64,000 nt of DNA from contig JAFDZR010000003.1 of assembly GCA_018266875.1 (NCBI GenBank), positions 46,175-110,174 of the forward strand, read 5' to 3'. The notes beneath the pieces were generated by a model that did no database searches, had not been told where the DNA came from, and saw only the letters and a list, made by a program, of their open reading frames with translations. Positions 1 through 9,520 of this stretch are shown piece by piece. Both the position numbers and the translations under genes were made by a program. The stretch comes from Bacteroidota bacterium. Its GTDB lineage: Bacteria > Bacteroidota > Ignavibacteria > Tepidaquicellales > Tepidaquicellaceae. Every line of letters begins with the position of its first letter. The first letter of the stretch is position 1.

Positions 1-881
1 TCAGTATTTTCAGTTTTGGCAAGAATGAAACTTGATCTGAATGCGGGGGAAATAAGACTTCCCGGTTTGTAACCGCCGACAAGAGAGAGTGTTTCAGTTC
101 CGTGAGATCCTTCTCCCATCTGTCCGTTCTCATTTCCGACAATTGTATCATGATTCACAAAATCATATGATCTGAAACCTCTTGCTCTGAGTGAATCAAA
201 ACAGGGATGCTGAAGATTGTCAAAGCCGGCGTCAAAGGATGCAACAATAACTCCCTGCCCGTAATAACCGCTGTCATGTGCTGTCGGAGCGTTTATGAGT
301 TCCATTTGATTTATAGAATTTCCGTAATTGAGAACATACGGCGCATCGTTTTCAATTGAACTGTTTTGTTCTATATTTTCCTGAACATTATTTTTAAACT
401 CAATGTCGTCATTATCTTTTCTGAACGTTCTGACCAGATCTATTCTGCTCACATAATCCTTAGAAGCGAGCTCTTCGATCTGATTTCTGTCCGCATAACA
501 GGAAATACTGTTAAACCATTTTGATCTGTTCTTTATCTTCAAACCTGACTGAGTAATGCCGGTGACGTAAGATTCATTCAAAGGAATGTCTGTATAATCA
601 ACAAGAGCGTCAGCGGGTTTGACTTTCATTCTTCTCTGAATGGCTCTTTCCGTCAGATATCTCTGAGGATTATCAAGAAGATCAGATACGTTGCTACCTT
701 TGTCCCTGAAAGTAACCCATACAAGAAAATTCTGATTACCGGAAAACGAACTGAGCTGCGAATTCAGTACCTTGCCTAATTTAAAATTATAGGTGAAATT
801 ATTACTGCCTGTAATGATTAAAAAAGTAACTGCTATTAAAGGGATAATAAAAAAATTACGGTGTGATGAGGATTTTTCCAT
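1..881 (-). CDS. Subtilisin-like secreted serine protease, C-terminus beyond the window edge
   Basis: Reading from an ATG at 881 toward position 1 gives an open frame of 293 codons with no stop, so the gene runs off the window. It starts with a basic, hydrophobic signal peptide and aligns throughout with the protease at 1080-3128. Shared stretches include SISCYAD, the Asp region (SFDAGFDN, where the partner has LLDAGVDN), the His region (GEGSHGTETLS) and SPAFRS. The catalytic Asp and His are visible; the Ser lies outside the window. The two genes are tandem paralogues of family S8, exported and probably cell-surface or extracellular. Confidence 0.85.
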   Translation of the reverse strand, partial: MEKSSSHRNFFIIPLIAVTFLIITGSNNFTYNFKLGKVLNSQLSSFSGNQNFLVWVTFRDKGSNVSDLLDNPQRYLTERAIQRRMKVKPADALVDYTDIPLNESYVTGITQSGLKIKNRSKWFNSISCYADRNQIEELASKDYVSRIDLVRTFRKDNDDIEFKNNVQENIEQNSSIENDAPYVLNYGNSINQMELINAPTAHDSGYYGQGVIVASFDAGFDNLQHPCFDSLRARGFRSYDFVNHDTIVGNENGQMGEGSHGTETLSLVGGYKPGSLISPAFRSSFILAKTENT

Positions 882-1019
882 TTGGAATTGGTTGTTAAAT
901 TTTAACTAAAATTATGTAATTTATTTTTAATAATCTAAATACATTTAAATCTGACAACTGTAAAAAAGCCATTAAAGTCCCTAAATTGTTTGTTTTGAAT
1001 AATATTTTGATGTAATAAA

Positions 1020-1053
1020 AAAACCTTTTCTCCGGTAAGAAAGAAAAGGTTTT
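1020..1053 (-). terminator. Rho-independent terminator after the dockerin protease
   Basis: AAAACCTTTTC (1020-1030) and GAAAAGGTTTT (1043-1053) form a perfect 11-bp stem. A T-run follows on the minus strand, just past the stop codon at 1080. The upstream side of the stem could also terminate in the other direction. Confidence 0.8.
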
Positions 1054-1079
1054 TTAAAATAATATCCGGTTTCCGGAAT

Positions 1080-3128
1080 TTACGGTGTAGCTGCTGTTAC
1101 GAAATTTGCCGCATTGTTATCAGCATAAAGGAGATCGGCAATATCTGTTATTCCGTCACCGTTTATGTCAGTCATGTTGTAACCGATCAGGAAATTTCCT
1201 GCATCATTATCAATTAATGCAAGATCAGCAATATCAATGGATTTGTCGCGGTTAACATCTCCGGAATAGAAAACCCATTTCGTACCTTTCAATATCATAT
1301 TATCACCGTAAGCCATCACAGGCAATAATGTAAAATCATAATTCATCTGATCAAGAATAAAAGCATTTGTGTTTTTACTCCAGGTCTCAAGACCGTTCCG
1401 GTGCAGGACCTGCAGATAATAATTTACACCATTGGAAACGTTATTGTAACTGATTGCTGCCATTCCTGAAGTATTCAAAAAGCCTTTCCCCTGTTCAACT
1501 AAATTATACGGCGAAGATGCGTTTCTGATATTTACAGTTAAAGTATCAGGTGTCATAATATTCGAGTTTGCATCATAAAAACCTTCTATCATGGCTGTAA
1601 TATTAAGTTGTTTCGGAACAGCTGCCAATGCCAGCTTGATAGCTTCCCATGTATTGATAACGCCGTATCCGTAAAACCTGTCTGGACTGCCGCTGTTGTC
1701 TGAAGTCTGATAAAGAATTGCTCTTACTTCCATCGGAGTAAGATTCGGATTTGCAGAAAGTATCATTGCGCATGCTCCGGCTGTCATCGGACAAGAGAAC
1801 GATGTTCCGCTTCCGCTTGAATATCCTGTATTTCCCGGACCTGTTCCGGCGATTTTATTATTGCTTCCCATTGCCATTACATCCGGTTTAATTCTTCCGT
1901 CTGTAGTCAGTCCGACTGAAGAAAATGAAGATCTGTTTAAACTTGAGGTTACTGATCCGACCGAGATCACGCTGTCACCGTCTGTCGGCGCGATAAGAGT
2001 ATTGTGAGATGCATTTGAACCTTCATTGCCGGCGGAATTGCAGATAAGCATTCCTTTGTCAACAGCAAGATCAGCTCCGATAGTGATCACGCAGCTGTCA
2101 CCGTTCATCCATGTCCAGTCATAGGAATAGGGAGAACCGTTATCCATTGTCAGATATCCGAGCGAACTTGTTATAATTTCAGCGCCGAGACTGTCAGCCC
2201 ACTCAGCAGCCGCAAGCCAGTTGTCCTCTTCAACAGGTGTTTCGCTGTCGGTGTTTTCGGTTTTAGCAATTATATACAAAGACCTGAATGCGGGGGAAAT
2301 CATGCTTCCCGGCGCATAAGCTCCGACTAGAGAAAGAGTCATGGTTCCGTGCCATCCTGCTCCCATCTGACCGCTCTGATCAGCTACTATAGTGTCATGA
2401 TTGACGAAGTCATATGTTCTTATTCCTCTTGCCCGCAGCGAGTCAAAACACGGATGTCCGAGATTATCAACGCCTGCGTCCAGAAGAGCGATCATTATTC
2501 CCTGTCCGTAATATCCGCTGTCATGTCCGGTCGGCGCATTGATCACGTTCATCTGAGTGAGAGACGTACCGTAATTCAGGGAGTACTGAACATTGTACTG
2601 ATTATTGTTCCCGTCAATTTCCGTGATCTCACCCGGCGGAGAAAATTCTATATCATCAGCTCTTTTTCTGAACTTCATGACAAGCTCTACCTTACTGACA
2701 AAATCCTTATCAACTGCAGATTCAATCTGTCTTTTGTCAGCATAGCATGAGATCCTGTTGAACCATCTTGATTTATTTTTAACGGAAATGCCGTTGTCCT
2801 TAAGTTCATTTATGTAATTCTGATCTACAGGCAGATCTGAAAAGTCAATCAGATCACCTGCCGATTTAACTTTCTTTCTTCTTTCAAGCGATCTCTGTGT
2901 TACGACTTTTTCCGGCGCGGAAAGAAGCTGACTGCTGCTGACGCCTTTGTCCTTAAAGGATATCCAAACAAGCGCCTGCTCATTTTCCTGCATATCATTT
3001 ATATGCAGGGATAGATTCCTGCCGATCTTGTAATTGTTTGTGAAATTATTACTGCCGGTCAGAGAGATAAACGCGAATACTGAAACTGCAAAAATCACAG
3101 AATTGAAAAATTTGAATTCTTTTCTCAT
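1080..3128 (-). CDS. Secreted subtilisin-like protease with C-terminal dockerin-like repeats
   Basis: 682 aa. Residues 1-25 form a signal peptide, followed by a propeptide-like region to about 180. The S8 catalytic domain shows Asp217 (LLDAGVDN), His260 (GWHGTMTL), oxyanion Asn368 (NSAGNEG) and Ser443 (SGTSFSCP). The last 60 residues carry two Ca-binding dockerin type I style repeats (GDVNRDKSIDIADL and DINGDGITDIADL). Such repeats usually mediate calcium-dependent docking or processing on the surface. The gene lies directly upstream of its partial paralogue at 1-881 on the same strand. It is probably an extracellular peptidase; substrate unknown. Confidence 0.88.
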   Translation of the reverse strand: MRKEFKFFNSVIFAVSVFAFISLTGSNNFTNNYKIGRNLSLHINDMQENEQALVWISFKDKGVSSSQLLSAPEKVVTQRSLERRKKVKSAGDLIDFSDLPVDQNYINELKDNGISVKNKSRWFNRISCYADKRQIESAVDKDFVSKVELVMKFRKRADDIEFSPPGEITEIDGNNNQYNVQYSLNYGTSLTQMNVINAPTGHDSGYYGQGIMIALLDAGVDNLGHPCFDSLRARGIRTYDFVNHDTIVADQSGQMGAGWHGTMTLSLVGAYAPGSMISPAFRSLYIIAKTENTDSETPVEEDNWLAAAEWADSLGAEIITSSLGYLTMDNGSPYSYDWTWMNGDSCVITIGADLAVDKGMLICNSAGNEGSNASHNTLIAPTDGDSVISVGSVTSSLNRSSFSSVGLTTDGRIKPDVMAMGSNNKIAGTGPGNTGYSSGSGTSFSCPMTAGACAMILSANPNLTPMEVRAILYQTSDNSGSPDRFYGYGVINTWEAIKLALAAVPKQLNITAMIEGFYDANSNIMTPDTLTVNIRNASSPYNLVEQGKGFLNTSGMAAISYNNVSNGVNYYLQVLHRNGLETWSKNTNAFILDQMNYDFTLLPVMAYGDNMILKGTKWVFYSGDVNRDKSIDIADLALIDNDAGNFLIGYNMTDINGDGITDIADLLYADNNAANFVTAATP

Positions 3129-3251
3129 AGTAGAATAAGTTTAATTAAATTGATAAAATATGAGAATCGAATTTGGGGGGTATAAAACTACGATTCAATT
3201 TTAACTTAAAAGATTTTCGATAAAGTTACAATTTTATTTTTCATCATAATA

Positions 3252-3644
3252 TTATTTTTTTCCAAGACAGCTCATATCCACTTCATTCCAGTGAGTATAT
3301 ATCTTGCCGTCTTTTATATAATAAATATCTATTCCTTTCATTTCAACCGGTTTTCCGGTTGGTTCTATGAAAAGGAATTTGTTTTTAAAGACAGCGTTCA
3401 TTTTCCATCTGACTGAAATCTTTTCACCTTCGGAGATCATATCTTCTATCTGATAAACGGCATCGGGAAACGAATTAATTATCAATATCAGCCTTTGTTC
3501 AATTCCAATAATTCCCTGTACCTGTCCGGGAAGAGAATCCTGTTCATGATAATCCTCTGAAATAATTTCCGTTATTGCCGCAGAATTATTTCTGTTGAGT
3601 ACATCTCTGAAAAGTCTTCTGATGATATCTTTATTCGATGCCAT
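3252..3644 (-). CDS. SnoaL-like/ester cyclase family protein (NTF2 fold)
   Basis: 130 aa, typical length for a SnoaL-like single-domain protein. The helical N-terminus (IIRRLFRDVLNRNN), the HEQDSLPGQVQG turn and the final beta strands (YYIKDGKIYTHWNEVD) match ester cyclase or SnoaL-like proteins with an NTF2 fold. There is no signal peptide, so it is cytosolic. It lies 53 bp downstream of the nosY stop side on the same strand, but nothing links it to N2O metabolism. Substrate unknown. Confidence 0.65.
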   Translation of the reverse strand: MASNKDIIRRLFRDVLNRNNSAAITEIISEDYHEQDSLPGQVQGIIGIEQRLILIINSFPDAVYQIEDMISEGEKISVRWKMNAVFKNKFLFIEPTGKPVEMKGIDIYYIKDGKIYTHWNEVDMSCLGKK

Positions 3645-3697
3645 ATCCGGTTATTATTTAAAGCAAAAATATAACAGATACAGACAAAAAATTTTAT

Positions 3698-4468
3698 TCA
3701 AAAATTTTTTTTACTGAAAATTTTCATTGAGAGGATTCCGGGAATGATCATCCAGCAGATCAGAAGAATGGCTGCAGTAACCATTCCTGCAGTGCTGCCG
3801 AAATAATCCCTGAACAATGCGCCGGTAAATCCCATCAGAGCTGAGATATTGAGCTGAAGCAGTATTAGTATCCTGCTGAGATCAACCGGATTGAGCGAAG
3901 TAAAGATCAGTATGAATTTCTCAAGAGGATAATCGCTGAAAACAAAAAGTATTATAAAAATTATTCCGTCAAATATTACCGACATGAACAGCCAGATCAT
4001 TACGGAAAGTCCGATTCCCTTTACTTTGTCATTGTTCATGACGGATGAAAGAAAAGCAAGCGATACAAATATAAAAGTCAGTACAACGCCAGTAATAATA
4101 AGCAGAAATACGGGGAATGTAAATCCGAAGAAAACGAGTGGGATACCTGTCCCGGCTGCAAAAGCAAGTGAAAGTGAAAATGCAATTCCAAGATATTCCG
4201 CCGTGAAGACGCTCCTTCTGTCAACCGGCTGTGTAAGAAGCAGTTCAATAAATTCACCCGAATTGTAAAAATGAATTGTCCCGAATATCAGACTGACAAG
4301 AGGTATTATAAACAGAACCAGATTAAGCATTGTCACAACGGCTTTTGAGGGATCATGTCCGATGTATATCACAGCTGAACTCAGGACAAAGAGAAATATT
4401 CCGTAGAAAATAATAAATCTGCTTCTTACCAGTTCTATGAAGATATATTTAAGAATTTTTATGCTCAT
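3698..4468 (-). CDS. nosY: NosY, ABC transporter permease of the nos cluster
   Basis: 256 aa with about six hydrophobic membrane segments and the cytoplasmic motif EFIELLLTQPVDRRSVFTAEYLG, which is typical of NosY-type ABC-2 permeases. It overlaps nosF by about 20 bp (translational coupling) and is the last gene of the cluster. With NosF and NosD it forms the NosDFY complex that matures the copper-sulfide CuZ centre of nitrous oxide reductase. Identification rests on membrane topology and on order after nosD and nosF. Confidence 0.88.
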   Translation of the reverse strand: MSIKILKYIFIELVRSRFIIFYGIFLFVLSSAVIYIGHDPSKAVVTMLNLVLFIIPLVSLIFGTIHFYNSGEFIELLLTQPVDRRSVFTAEYLGIAFSLSLAFAAGTGIPLVFFGFTFPVFLLIITGVVLTFIFVSLAFLSSVMNNDKVKGIGLSVMIWLFMSVIFDGIIFIILFVFSDYPLEKFILIFTSLNPVDLSRILILLQLNISALMGFTGALFRDYFGSTAGMVTAAILLICWMIIPGILSMKIFSKKNF

Positions 4469-5177
4469 CTGATCCGATTTTATTCTGAATGATTTTCTTT
4501 ATGGATTTACCGAGAGTTTCTCCCGATCCGTTTATTAGATTTTTAATTCTGTCATTGAACAATATTTTTCCGTCAATAAGATATATCAGTCTGTCCGCCA
4601 TCTCATTGATCTCTGAAACCAGATGGGAACAGATTACAACCAGTCTTCCTTCAGATCCTGATTTGATGATCTTGTCTTTAAGTATTTCAGTGGAGACGGG
4701 ATCAAGACTTGATGTAGGTTCATCAAGTATAAGAATTTCAGGTTCGAATAAAAAAGCTATGGAAGCTGTAACTCTCTGCTTGTAACCTCCGGAAAGCTGT
4801 CCGAAATATTTATTCTCTATTTCCCCGAGTCCGAAATTTTCAAACAGCTCGTAATCATATTTACTTTTATCGCTTCTAATATCCTTTACTATTTTAAACA
4901 ACTCCCGCACCTTGAGGTTTTCAGGATAGTTGGCAATCTGAGGCATGTAGCCGATAAATTTTCTGTAATCAAACTTATTTTTTATGCTGACGCCATTGAC
5001 GAAAATGTTTCCGGAATCAGGTATGACAAGACCAAGAACTGATTTCAGCAGAGTGGATTTTCCTGATCCGTTGGGACCCATTAATCCGGCTACCTGTCCT
5101 TCGCCCAGATCAATGTCTATACTTTTAAGCACTTCGATTTTTCCGTACTTCTTTACTATTTTTTCAGTTTTTATCAT
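4449..5177 (-). CDS. nosF: NosF, ABC transporter ATPase of the nos cluster
   Basis: The frame is open to 5213, but the ATG at 5177 (MIKTEKIVKKYGK) is preferred because it aligns with the normal start of ABC ATPases. It shows Walker A GPNGSGKST, the signature LSGGYKQR, Walker B LILDEPTSSLD and a switch His (VICSHL). It powers NosY and supports CuZ assembly. It overlaps the end of nosD and the start of nosY, so the three genes are translationally linked. Confidence 0.9.
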   Translation of the reverse strand: MIKTEKIVKKYGKIEVLKSIDIDLGEGQVAGLMGPNGSGKSTLLKSVLGLVIPDSGNIFVNGVSIKNKFDYRKFIGYMPQIANYPENLKVRELFKIVKDIRSDKSKYDYELFENFGLGEIENKYFGQLSGGYKQRVTASIAFLFEPEILILDEPTSSLDPVSTEILKDKIIKSGSEGRLVVICSHLVSEINEMADRLIYLIDGKILFNDRIKNLINGSGETLGKSIKKIIQNKIGSDEHKNS

Positions 5178-6417
5178 ACTGGTATTTGTGCATTCTTGGA
5201 TTTTCATCCGCAAGCGTTTCCGGAATGAAAACGGGCATTGCTTTTTCCGTTATATCTATCAGGTCGACAATAAAACTTCTCAGCAGTATAATGCTGTCAG
5301 GAATTTTTTCAAGCATCATTGAATAAAGACTTACCGGTCTGTAGGGAATATCACCTGTGCCGTCTTTGTTAAGATCATATCCGTCGTATTTATCCCAGTA
5401 GTTTTCTGAATAGAAATTTTTATTCCTTGAGCTGTTTGAAGCAATGTCAAAAGTATTTTCAGAAAAATTATTTTTACTGAGTATGTTATCCGAGCAGTTT
5501 CCCATGATCTTCAGAGCCCATCCGTTACCGCTGAATTCATTTTCAGTGATGATGATCTTATCGCAGCTTTCCATATATATGCCCGTTGTATTTTCACTGA
5601 TTAGATTTTTATAGATCCTGCTTCTTGTAATATCTTTCAGAAGCAGTCCGTAAGATGCCGCCCCCCAGTTATGATAAAAATGATTTTCGGTCATTTCAAT
5701 ATAATGAGAATACATAACTGCAACGCCGGCACCGTTGCTTATGAAAGTATTGTTCCTGTATGCATTGCTGTCGGAATACATAAAATGAAGTCCGTATCTC
5801 AGATTATGTTCGCTTAAATTATTTCTGATAAGCGATGAGATCACAAACTCAAGATAAATACCGTCCCGCTGACCTGAAACTCTGTTATTTTCAATAATAA
5901 TGTCCCGGCATTTCCATAAATGTATACCGTTGCCTGAAGAAGTTTCCGTGACTGCATTTCCAGTGATGGTATTCCCGGAGATAACGCATTCCCGGGAATT
6001 CGCGAGATAGATTGAGAAGAATGTATTTAAGAGCTGATTATTCAGGACTTTACATTTTGAAGTATTTTCAATTTTTATAGCTGCCAGATCCTTTACATAA
6101 CTTGCGGACATGTTCTTGATTATCAGTCCGCTTACAGAGGAGTTTTCCTTTGTCAGAATAAATCCGTTTCCCTGTGAATCTATATCAATCACGGGAAAGG
6201 ATTCGCCTATAATCTCTACCGACTTTTCAGCTTTCAGATCATGCTCGCGGTAGTATCCGCTTTTAATGATTATTCTGTCGCCGTCCTGCGAAATATCCAG
6301 GGCTTCCTTTATGGTTTTAATGCCGCATTCGCTGCAAACTGTAATTTCTTTTCCGAAAAGAAATCCGCATTTAAGAAAAAGAATAAAGACAGCTGATATG
6401 ATAAAGAGATTTTTCAA
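5164..6417 (-). CDS. nosD: NosD, periplasmic copper-maturation protein (beta-helix)
   Basis: 417 aa with a Sec signal peptide (about residues 1-22). Repeated right-handed beta-helix rungs of the CASH/PbH1 type follow (for example VISGNTITGN, IIIENNRVSG, RIYKNLISENTTGIYMES). The end (ENYWDKYDGYDLNKDGTGDIPYRP) is characteristic of NosD. It acts in the periplasm with NosF and NosY in the assembly of the CuZ cluster. Its start overlaps the nosL stop by 4 bp. Confidence 0.92.
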   Translation of the reverse strand: MKNLFIISAVFILFLKCGFLFGKEITVCSECGIKTIKEALDISQDGDRIIIKSGYYREHDLKAEKSVEIIGESFPVIDIDSQGNGFILTKENSSVSGLIIKNMSASYVKDLAAIKIENTSKCKVLNNQLLNTFFSIYLANSRECVISGNTITGNAVTETSSGNGIHLWKCRDIIIENNRVSGQRDGIYLEFVISSLIRNNLSEHNLRYGLHFMYSDSNAYRNNTFISNGAGVAVMYSHYIEMTENHFYHNWGAASYGLLLKDITRSRIYKNLISENTTGIYMESCDKIIITENEFSGNGWALKIMGNCSDNILSKNNFSENTFDIASNSSRNKNFYSENYWDKYDGYDLNKDGTGDIPYRPVSLYSMMLEKIPDSIILLRSFIVDLIDITEKAMPVFIPETLADENPRMHKYQYDKN

Positions 6418-6875
6418 TTTCCGGAATGCTTGTTTTCAAAATTATTAAAAAGCGTCTCCCAGTCATAAATTTCCCCGCTGTTTTTACTTACATATTCAGC
6501 CGCTTCTGATTGCTTTCCATAAGAAGCGAGATTTCCGCTCATCGGACTTTTTACTGATTCGCTTTTCACAAAATAAGCTTTTTCGGTTTTAATGAGTTCT
6601 CCGGGATTCGAAAAATCAATTGTATAAAAATCCGCGCCTTCGGATTTGTCGGGATCTGAACCGTTTTCTTTCTCATAATCCAGCATGCATTCGATCGAAT
6701 CAAATTTATATGTCTTTCCTTTTTTCGTGATTATCTCTGCTCCGAATTTCCTGTCCATTATAGTCATCTTACAGTGTTCACAGATGTCTTTACCGAAATT
6801 TATCGGAACGATCTCTCTGCTGCAGGAAAAGAAAATAAAACAGATAAAGGGAATTGTGCATAGTAATTTTTTCAT
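6414..6875 (-). CDS. nosL: NosL, copper chaperone lipoprotein
   Basis: The ATG at 6875 (MKKLLCTIPF) is chosen because it starts a lipoprotein signal (FIFFSCS) and sits right at the TGA of the preceding gene. The mature part has the NosL copper-binding region CEHCKMTIMD with later Asp/Cys/Met (FDSIECMLDY). It delivers Cu(I) for nitrous oxide reductase maturation in the periplasm. It lies between the membrane protein gene and nosD in a tightly packed operon. Confidence 0.92.
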   Translation of the reverse strand: MKKLLCTIPFICFIFFSCSREIVPINFGKDICEHCKMTIMDRKFGAEIITKKGKTYKFDSIECMLDYEKENGSDPDKSEGADFYTIDFSNPGELIKTEKAYFVKSESVKSPMSGNLASYGKQSEAAEYVSKNSGEIYDWETLFNNFENKHSGN

Positions 6876-6876
6876 T

Positions 6877-7458
6877 TCAGATTTTCCCTCCGGTTTTTTC
6901 CCTGGTTTTTCTTTCATAAAAGAAAACCAAAATAAATACTATTCCAGTAATAAAAAATATATAACCTCCTGTGTCCGGAAGCGAAGTGGCAGTAAAATTT
7001 AAAAGATTCTTCGAACCTATAAGCGGAGGCTGATAATTCATTCCTGTGATCTTTATTGCTGCTGTAGGATCAAGGTTGTGTCCGTAATCGTATTCCCACA
7101 TATAAAAATCGGTCATACCTGCTATTCCTGCAATTACAAACAACACTATCCATGCCAGCACTAATTTTCTTTTGTTCAGAATACTTACCAGCAAGCCCGC
7201 TGCAATAAAAAACGCAATGACCAACGGCATTACTGAAAGTTCCTTTATTGATTCAGGATGAATAGTTTTCATTCCAATATAATGATTAAGTCCGTTTATT
7301 ATATTCAGATCCCCGCTCATTTTGTTTATCCATATTTTCATTCCAAGTCCTTCGGGATACTGCGGAGCCTGCAGAGATATGCTCCAGATAGGCACGAAAT
7401 ATAATACTATAAGCAGTAAGGAAAAAAATGCGATCAGTATTCTGCTTGATTTTTTCAT
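6877..7458 (-). CDS. Nos-cluster membrane protein (NosB-like position)
   Basis: 193 aa with four hydrophobic segments (about residues 5-23, 78-95, 99-118 and 160-180). An extracytoplasmic loop holds WINKMSGDLNIINGLNHYIGMK and GMNYQPPLIGSKNLLNF. Clade II nos clusters carry an uncharacterised membrane protein between nosZ and nosL, sometimes called nosB. The identification here is by position and topology. It may anchor NosZ maturation or electron transfer. Its stop overlaps the nosL start region. Confidence 0.6.
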   Translation of the reverse strand: MKKSSRILIAFFSLLLIVLYFVPIWSISLQAPQYPEGLGMKIWINKMSGDLNIINGLNHYIGMKTIHPESIKELSVMPLVIAFFIAAGLLVSILNKRKLVLAWIVLFVIAGIAGMTDFYMWEYDYGHNLDPTAAIKITGMNYQPPLIGSKNLLNFTATSLPDTGGYIFFITGIVFILVFFYERKTREKTGGKI

Positions 7459-7470
7459 AATTCAAATTAA

Positions 7471-7494
7471 AAAGGGTGCTGATGAGCACCCTTT
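7471..7494 (-). terminator. Hairpin terminator or attenuator between nosZ and the downstream nos genes
   Basis: AAAGGGTGCT (7471-7480) pairs with AGCACCCTTT (7485-7494) across a 4-nt loop. On the minus strand a run of five T follows. It sits in the 51-bp gap after the nosZ stop. It may make nosZ the most abundant message, with partial read-through into the maturation genes. Confidence 0.75.
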
Positions 7495-7509
7495 GATTAT
7501 AGATAAAAG

Positions 7510-9489
7510 TTATTTTTTCTCGTTTCCGAGAGAGTATTTCAGCGGCACATTTGCATCCTTCGGAGATACTCTTACATATCCCTGCATTTCCTGATGCAAT
7601 GCAGAACAGAAGTCCGTACAGTAGATCGGGAATATTCCCGCTCTCGTCGGCACCCATTTAAGTGAACACGTTTCACCCGGCATTACAAGCATTTCGGAAT
7701 TATTATTTCCCATTACTGCAAAGCCGTGTGGAATATCCCAGTCCTGTTCAAGATTTGTCATGTGAAAATAAACCGTATCTCCCAGATTTACGCCTTCAAA
7801 ATTATCAGGAGTAAAATGCGATCTTGTAGCTGCGAAATATATATGAACTACATTTCCGATTTTCTCAGCTCTCGCATCGTTAATGCTCTTAACTGCGTAA
7901 GGATTTTTATTGTCCTCGATCCTGTAGATCTTGAGCTGATTTTTTGTCACGAGATCCGCCGGAATTCCCTGCGCATAGTGAGGTTCGCCGATCGTCGGGA
8001 AGTCAAGAAGTATTCTCATTTTGTCTCCGGAAATATCTATGAGCTGCGCAGACTGTGTAAGTTCCGGTCCGGTCGGCAGATATCTGTCCTTTGTCATTTT
8101 ATTAAGCGCTATCAGATATTTTCCCCATGGTTTCTTGCTGTCGCCACCGGGAATGCTAAGATGTCCGATTGAATAATAAACCGGAATTCTGTCAACGACT
8201 TCTTTTGTATCCAGACTCCACTTTACGACTTCAGAGGAAATAAATGCTGAAGTATAAGCAAAACCTTTCCCGTCAAATTCTGTATGAAGCGGACCGAGTC
8301 CGGGATTCTTCACTTCGCCGGAGAGACATGCGTCATATTTCAGGATCGGGATTCCTTCTGCATCTCCGTCAAATAGTTTTTCATCTATAGCTTTTTTTAT
8401 CTTTGAAAATGCGAAAACAGGAATCACTGTTGAGAGTTTGCCGCCTGCGGTTATGTATTCTCCTGTCGGATCAACATCCGTTCCGTGCGGTGATTTCGGA
8501 CATGGGATGTAATACAAAGCTCCCTTTACGTCATCAGGCAGAATTGTTTTGGTTGAATTCATCATTGTAGAAGTTGCAGAGTGTGTTTCATCATTCCATA
8601 CGTTATGAACGTATTTTGTATCCATTTCCTTTCCGATCCCCGACTTCAGCATATCTTCAATCATTCTGTAATTTACAGCAAGTATGTAATCCTTGTCTTT
8701 CTGACTGGCATTTACTTCAAGCAGAGAATTGGCTTCTTCAGAATTATAGCATGAGAAGAAAAACCATCCGTCTGAAGGTCCTTTGCCTGAATGACTCAGA
8801 TCATAATCATAAGGCGGAGTAAGCAGCTGATATTCAATGCTCATATTTCCGGTATTCTTGTCTACCTTTATGAATGTGAGCGCGCCTTTAAACCCTTCTT
8901 TATAGGAAGTTATCGGAACATCCCTGTTCGGAACGGGAACGCTGAATCTGGTCCCGGCTACTACATAATCCGTATTCGGAGTTGTAAACGGTGAAGAGTG
9001 ATTTCCCGATGAATTCGGGATCTCGATTATCTCGACTGTTTTAAAAGTTTTCAGGTCTATCCTGGCGATCCTCGGAGTATTGTTACCGTTTATAAAAACC
9101 CATCTTCCGTCAGGCACTCCGTCAGTCTGCGAAAGTTCTGAATGGTGAGCGTCATCCCATGGAACAAAACCGTAAGAAGTATTCAGCATTGGTTTTGTCT
9201 CTTCCGTATATCCGTATCCGTTCTCGGGATTTACGGAAAATACCGGAATGACTTTAAACATTCTGCCTGAAGGAATTCCGTAGACCGACATCTGACCGCT
9301 GAATCCCCCCGATACGAAATAATAGAATTCATCATATTTGCCGGGTTCGATATAAACTTTGGATGCCTCATCACCGCTTAGACTCAGAGTTTTGGAATTT
9401 TTTTCAGAGCATGAATAAAAACCGGCTGAGATCACTGTGATAAAAATACCCAGAAGAACTGCTTTTGATATTAATTTACTTTTCTTCAT
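7510..9489 (-). CDS. nosZ: Nitrous oxide reductase, clade II (Sec-exported)
   Basis: 659 aa from the ATG at 9489, which has an AGAGGA ribosome site; the longer open frame to 9567 would overlap the cytochrome gene. The N-terminus is a Sec/lipoprotein-like signal (SAGFYSCSEK) instead of a twin-arginine signal, as in clade II enzymes. CuZ histidines appear in DDAHHSEL, SPHGTDVDP, GPLHTEF, GHLSIPGG and EPHYAQ. The CuA site near the C-terminus is CTDFCSALHQEM (Cys624, Cys628, His632, Met635). It reduces N2O to N2 in the periplasm, probably fed by the c-type cytochrome encoded just upstream. Confidence 0.96.
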   Translation of the reverse strand: MKKSKLISKAVLLGIFITVISAGFYSCSEKNSKTLSLSGDEASKVYIEPGKYDEFYYFVSGGFSGQMSVYGIPSGRMFKVIPVFSVNPENGYGYTEETKPMLNTSYGFVPWDDAHHSELSQTDGVPDGRWVFINGNNTPRIARIDLKTFKTVEIIEIPNSSGNHSSPFTTPNTDYVVAGTRFSVPVPNRDVPITSYKEGFKGALTFIKVDKNTGNMSIEYQLLTPPYDYDLSHSGKGPSDGWFFFSCYNSEEANSLLEVNASQKDKDYILAVNYRMIEDMLKSGIGKEMDTKYVHNVWNDETHSATSTMMNSTKTILPDDVKGALYYIPCPKSPHGTDVDPTGEYITAGGKLSTVIPVFAFSKIKKAIDEKLFDGDAEGIPILKYDACLSGEVKNPGLGPLHTEFDGKGFAYTSAFISSEVVKWSLDTKEVVDRIPVYYSIGHLSIPGGDSKKPWGKYLIALNKMTKDRYLPTGPELTQSAQLIDISGDKMRILLDFPTIGEPHYAQGIPADLVTKNQLKIYRIEDNKNPYAVKSINDARAEKIGNVVHIYFAATRSHFTPDNFEGVNLGDTVYFHMTNLEQDWDIPHGFAVMGNNNSEMLVMPGETCSLKWVPTRAGIFPIYCTDFCSALHQEMQGYVRVSPKDANVPLKYSLGNEKK

Positions 9490-9520
9490 TTCATTATCCT
9501 CTTTTATAGTTTTTAAATTT

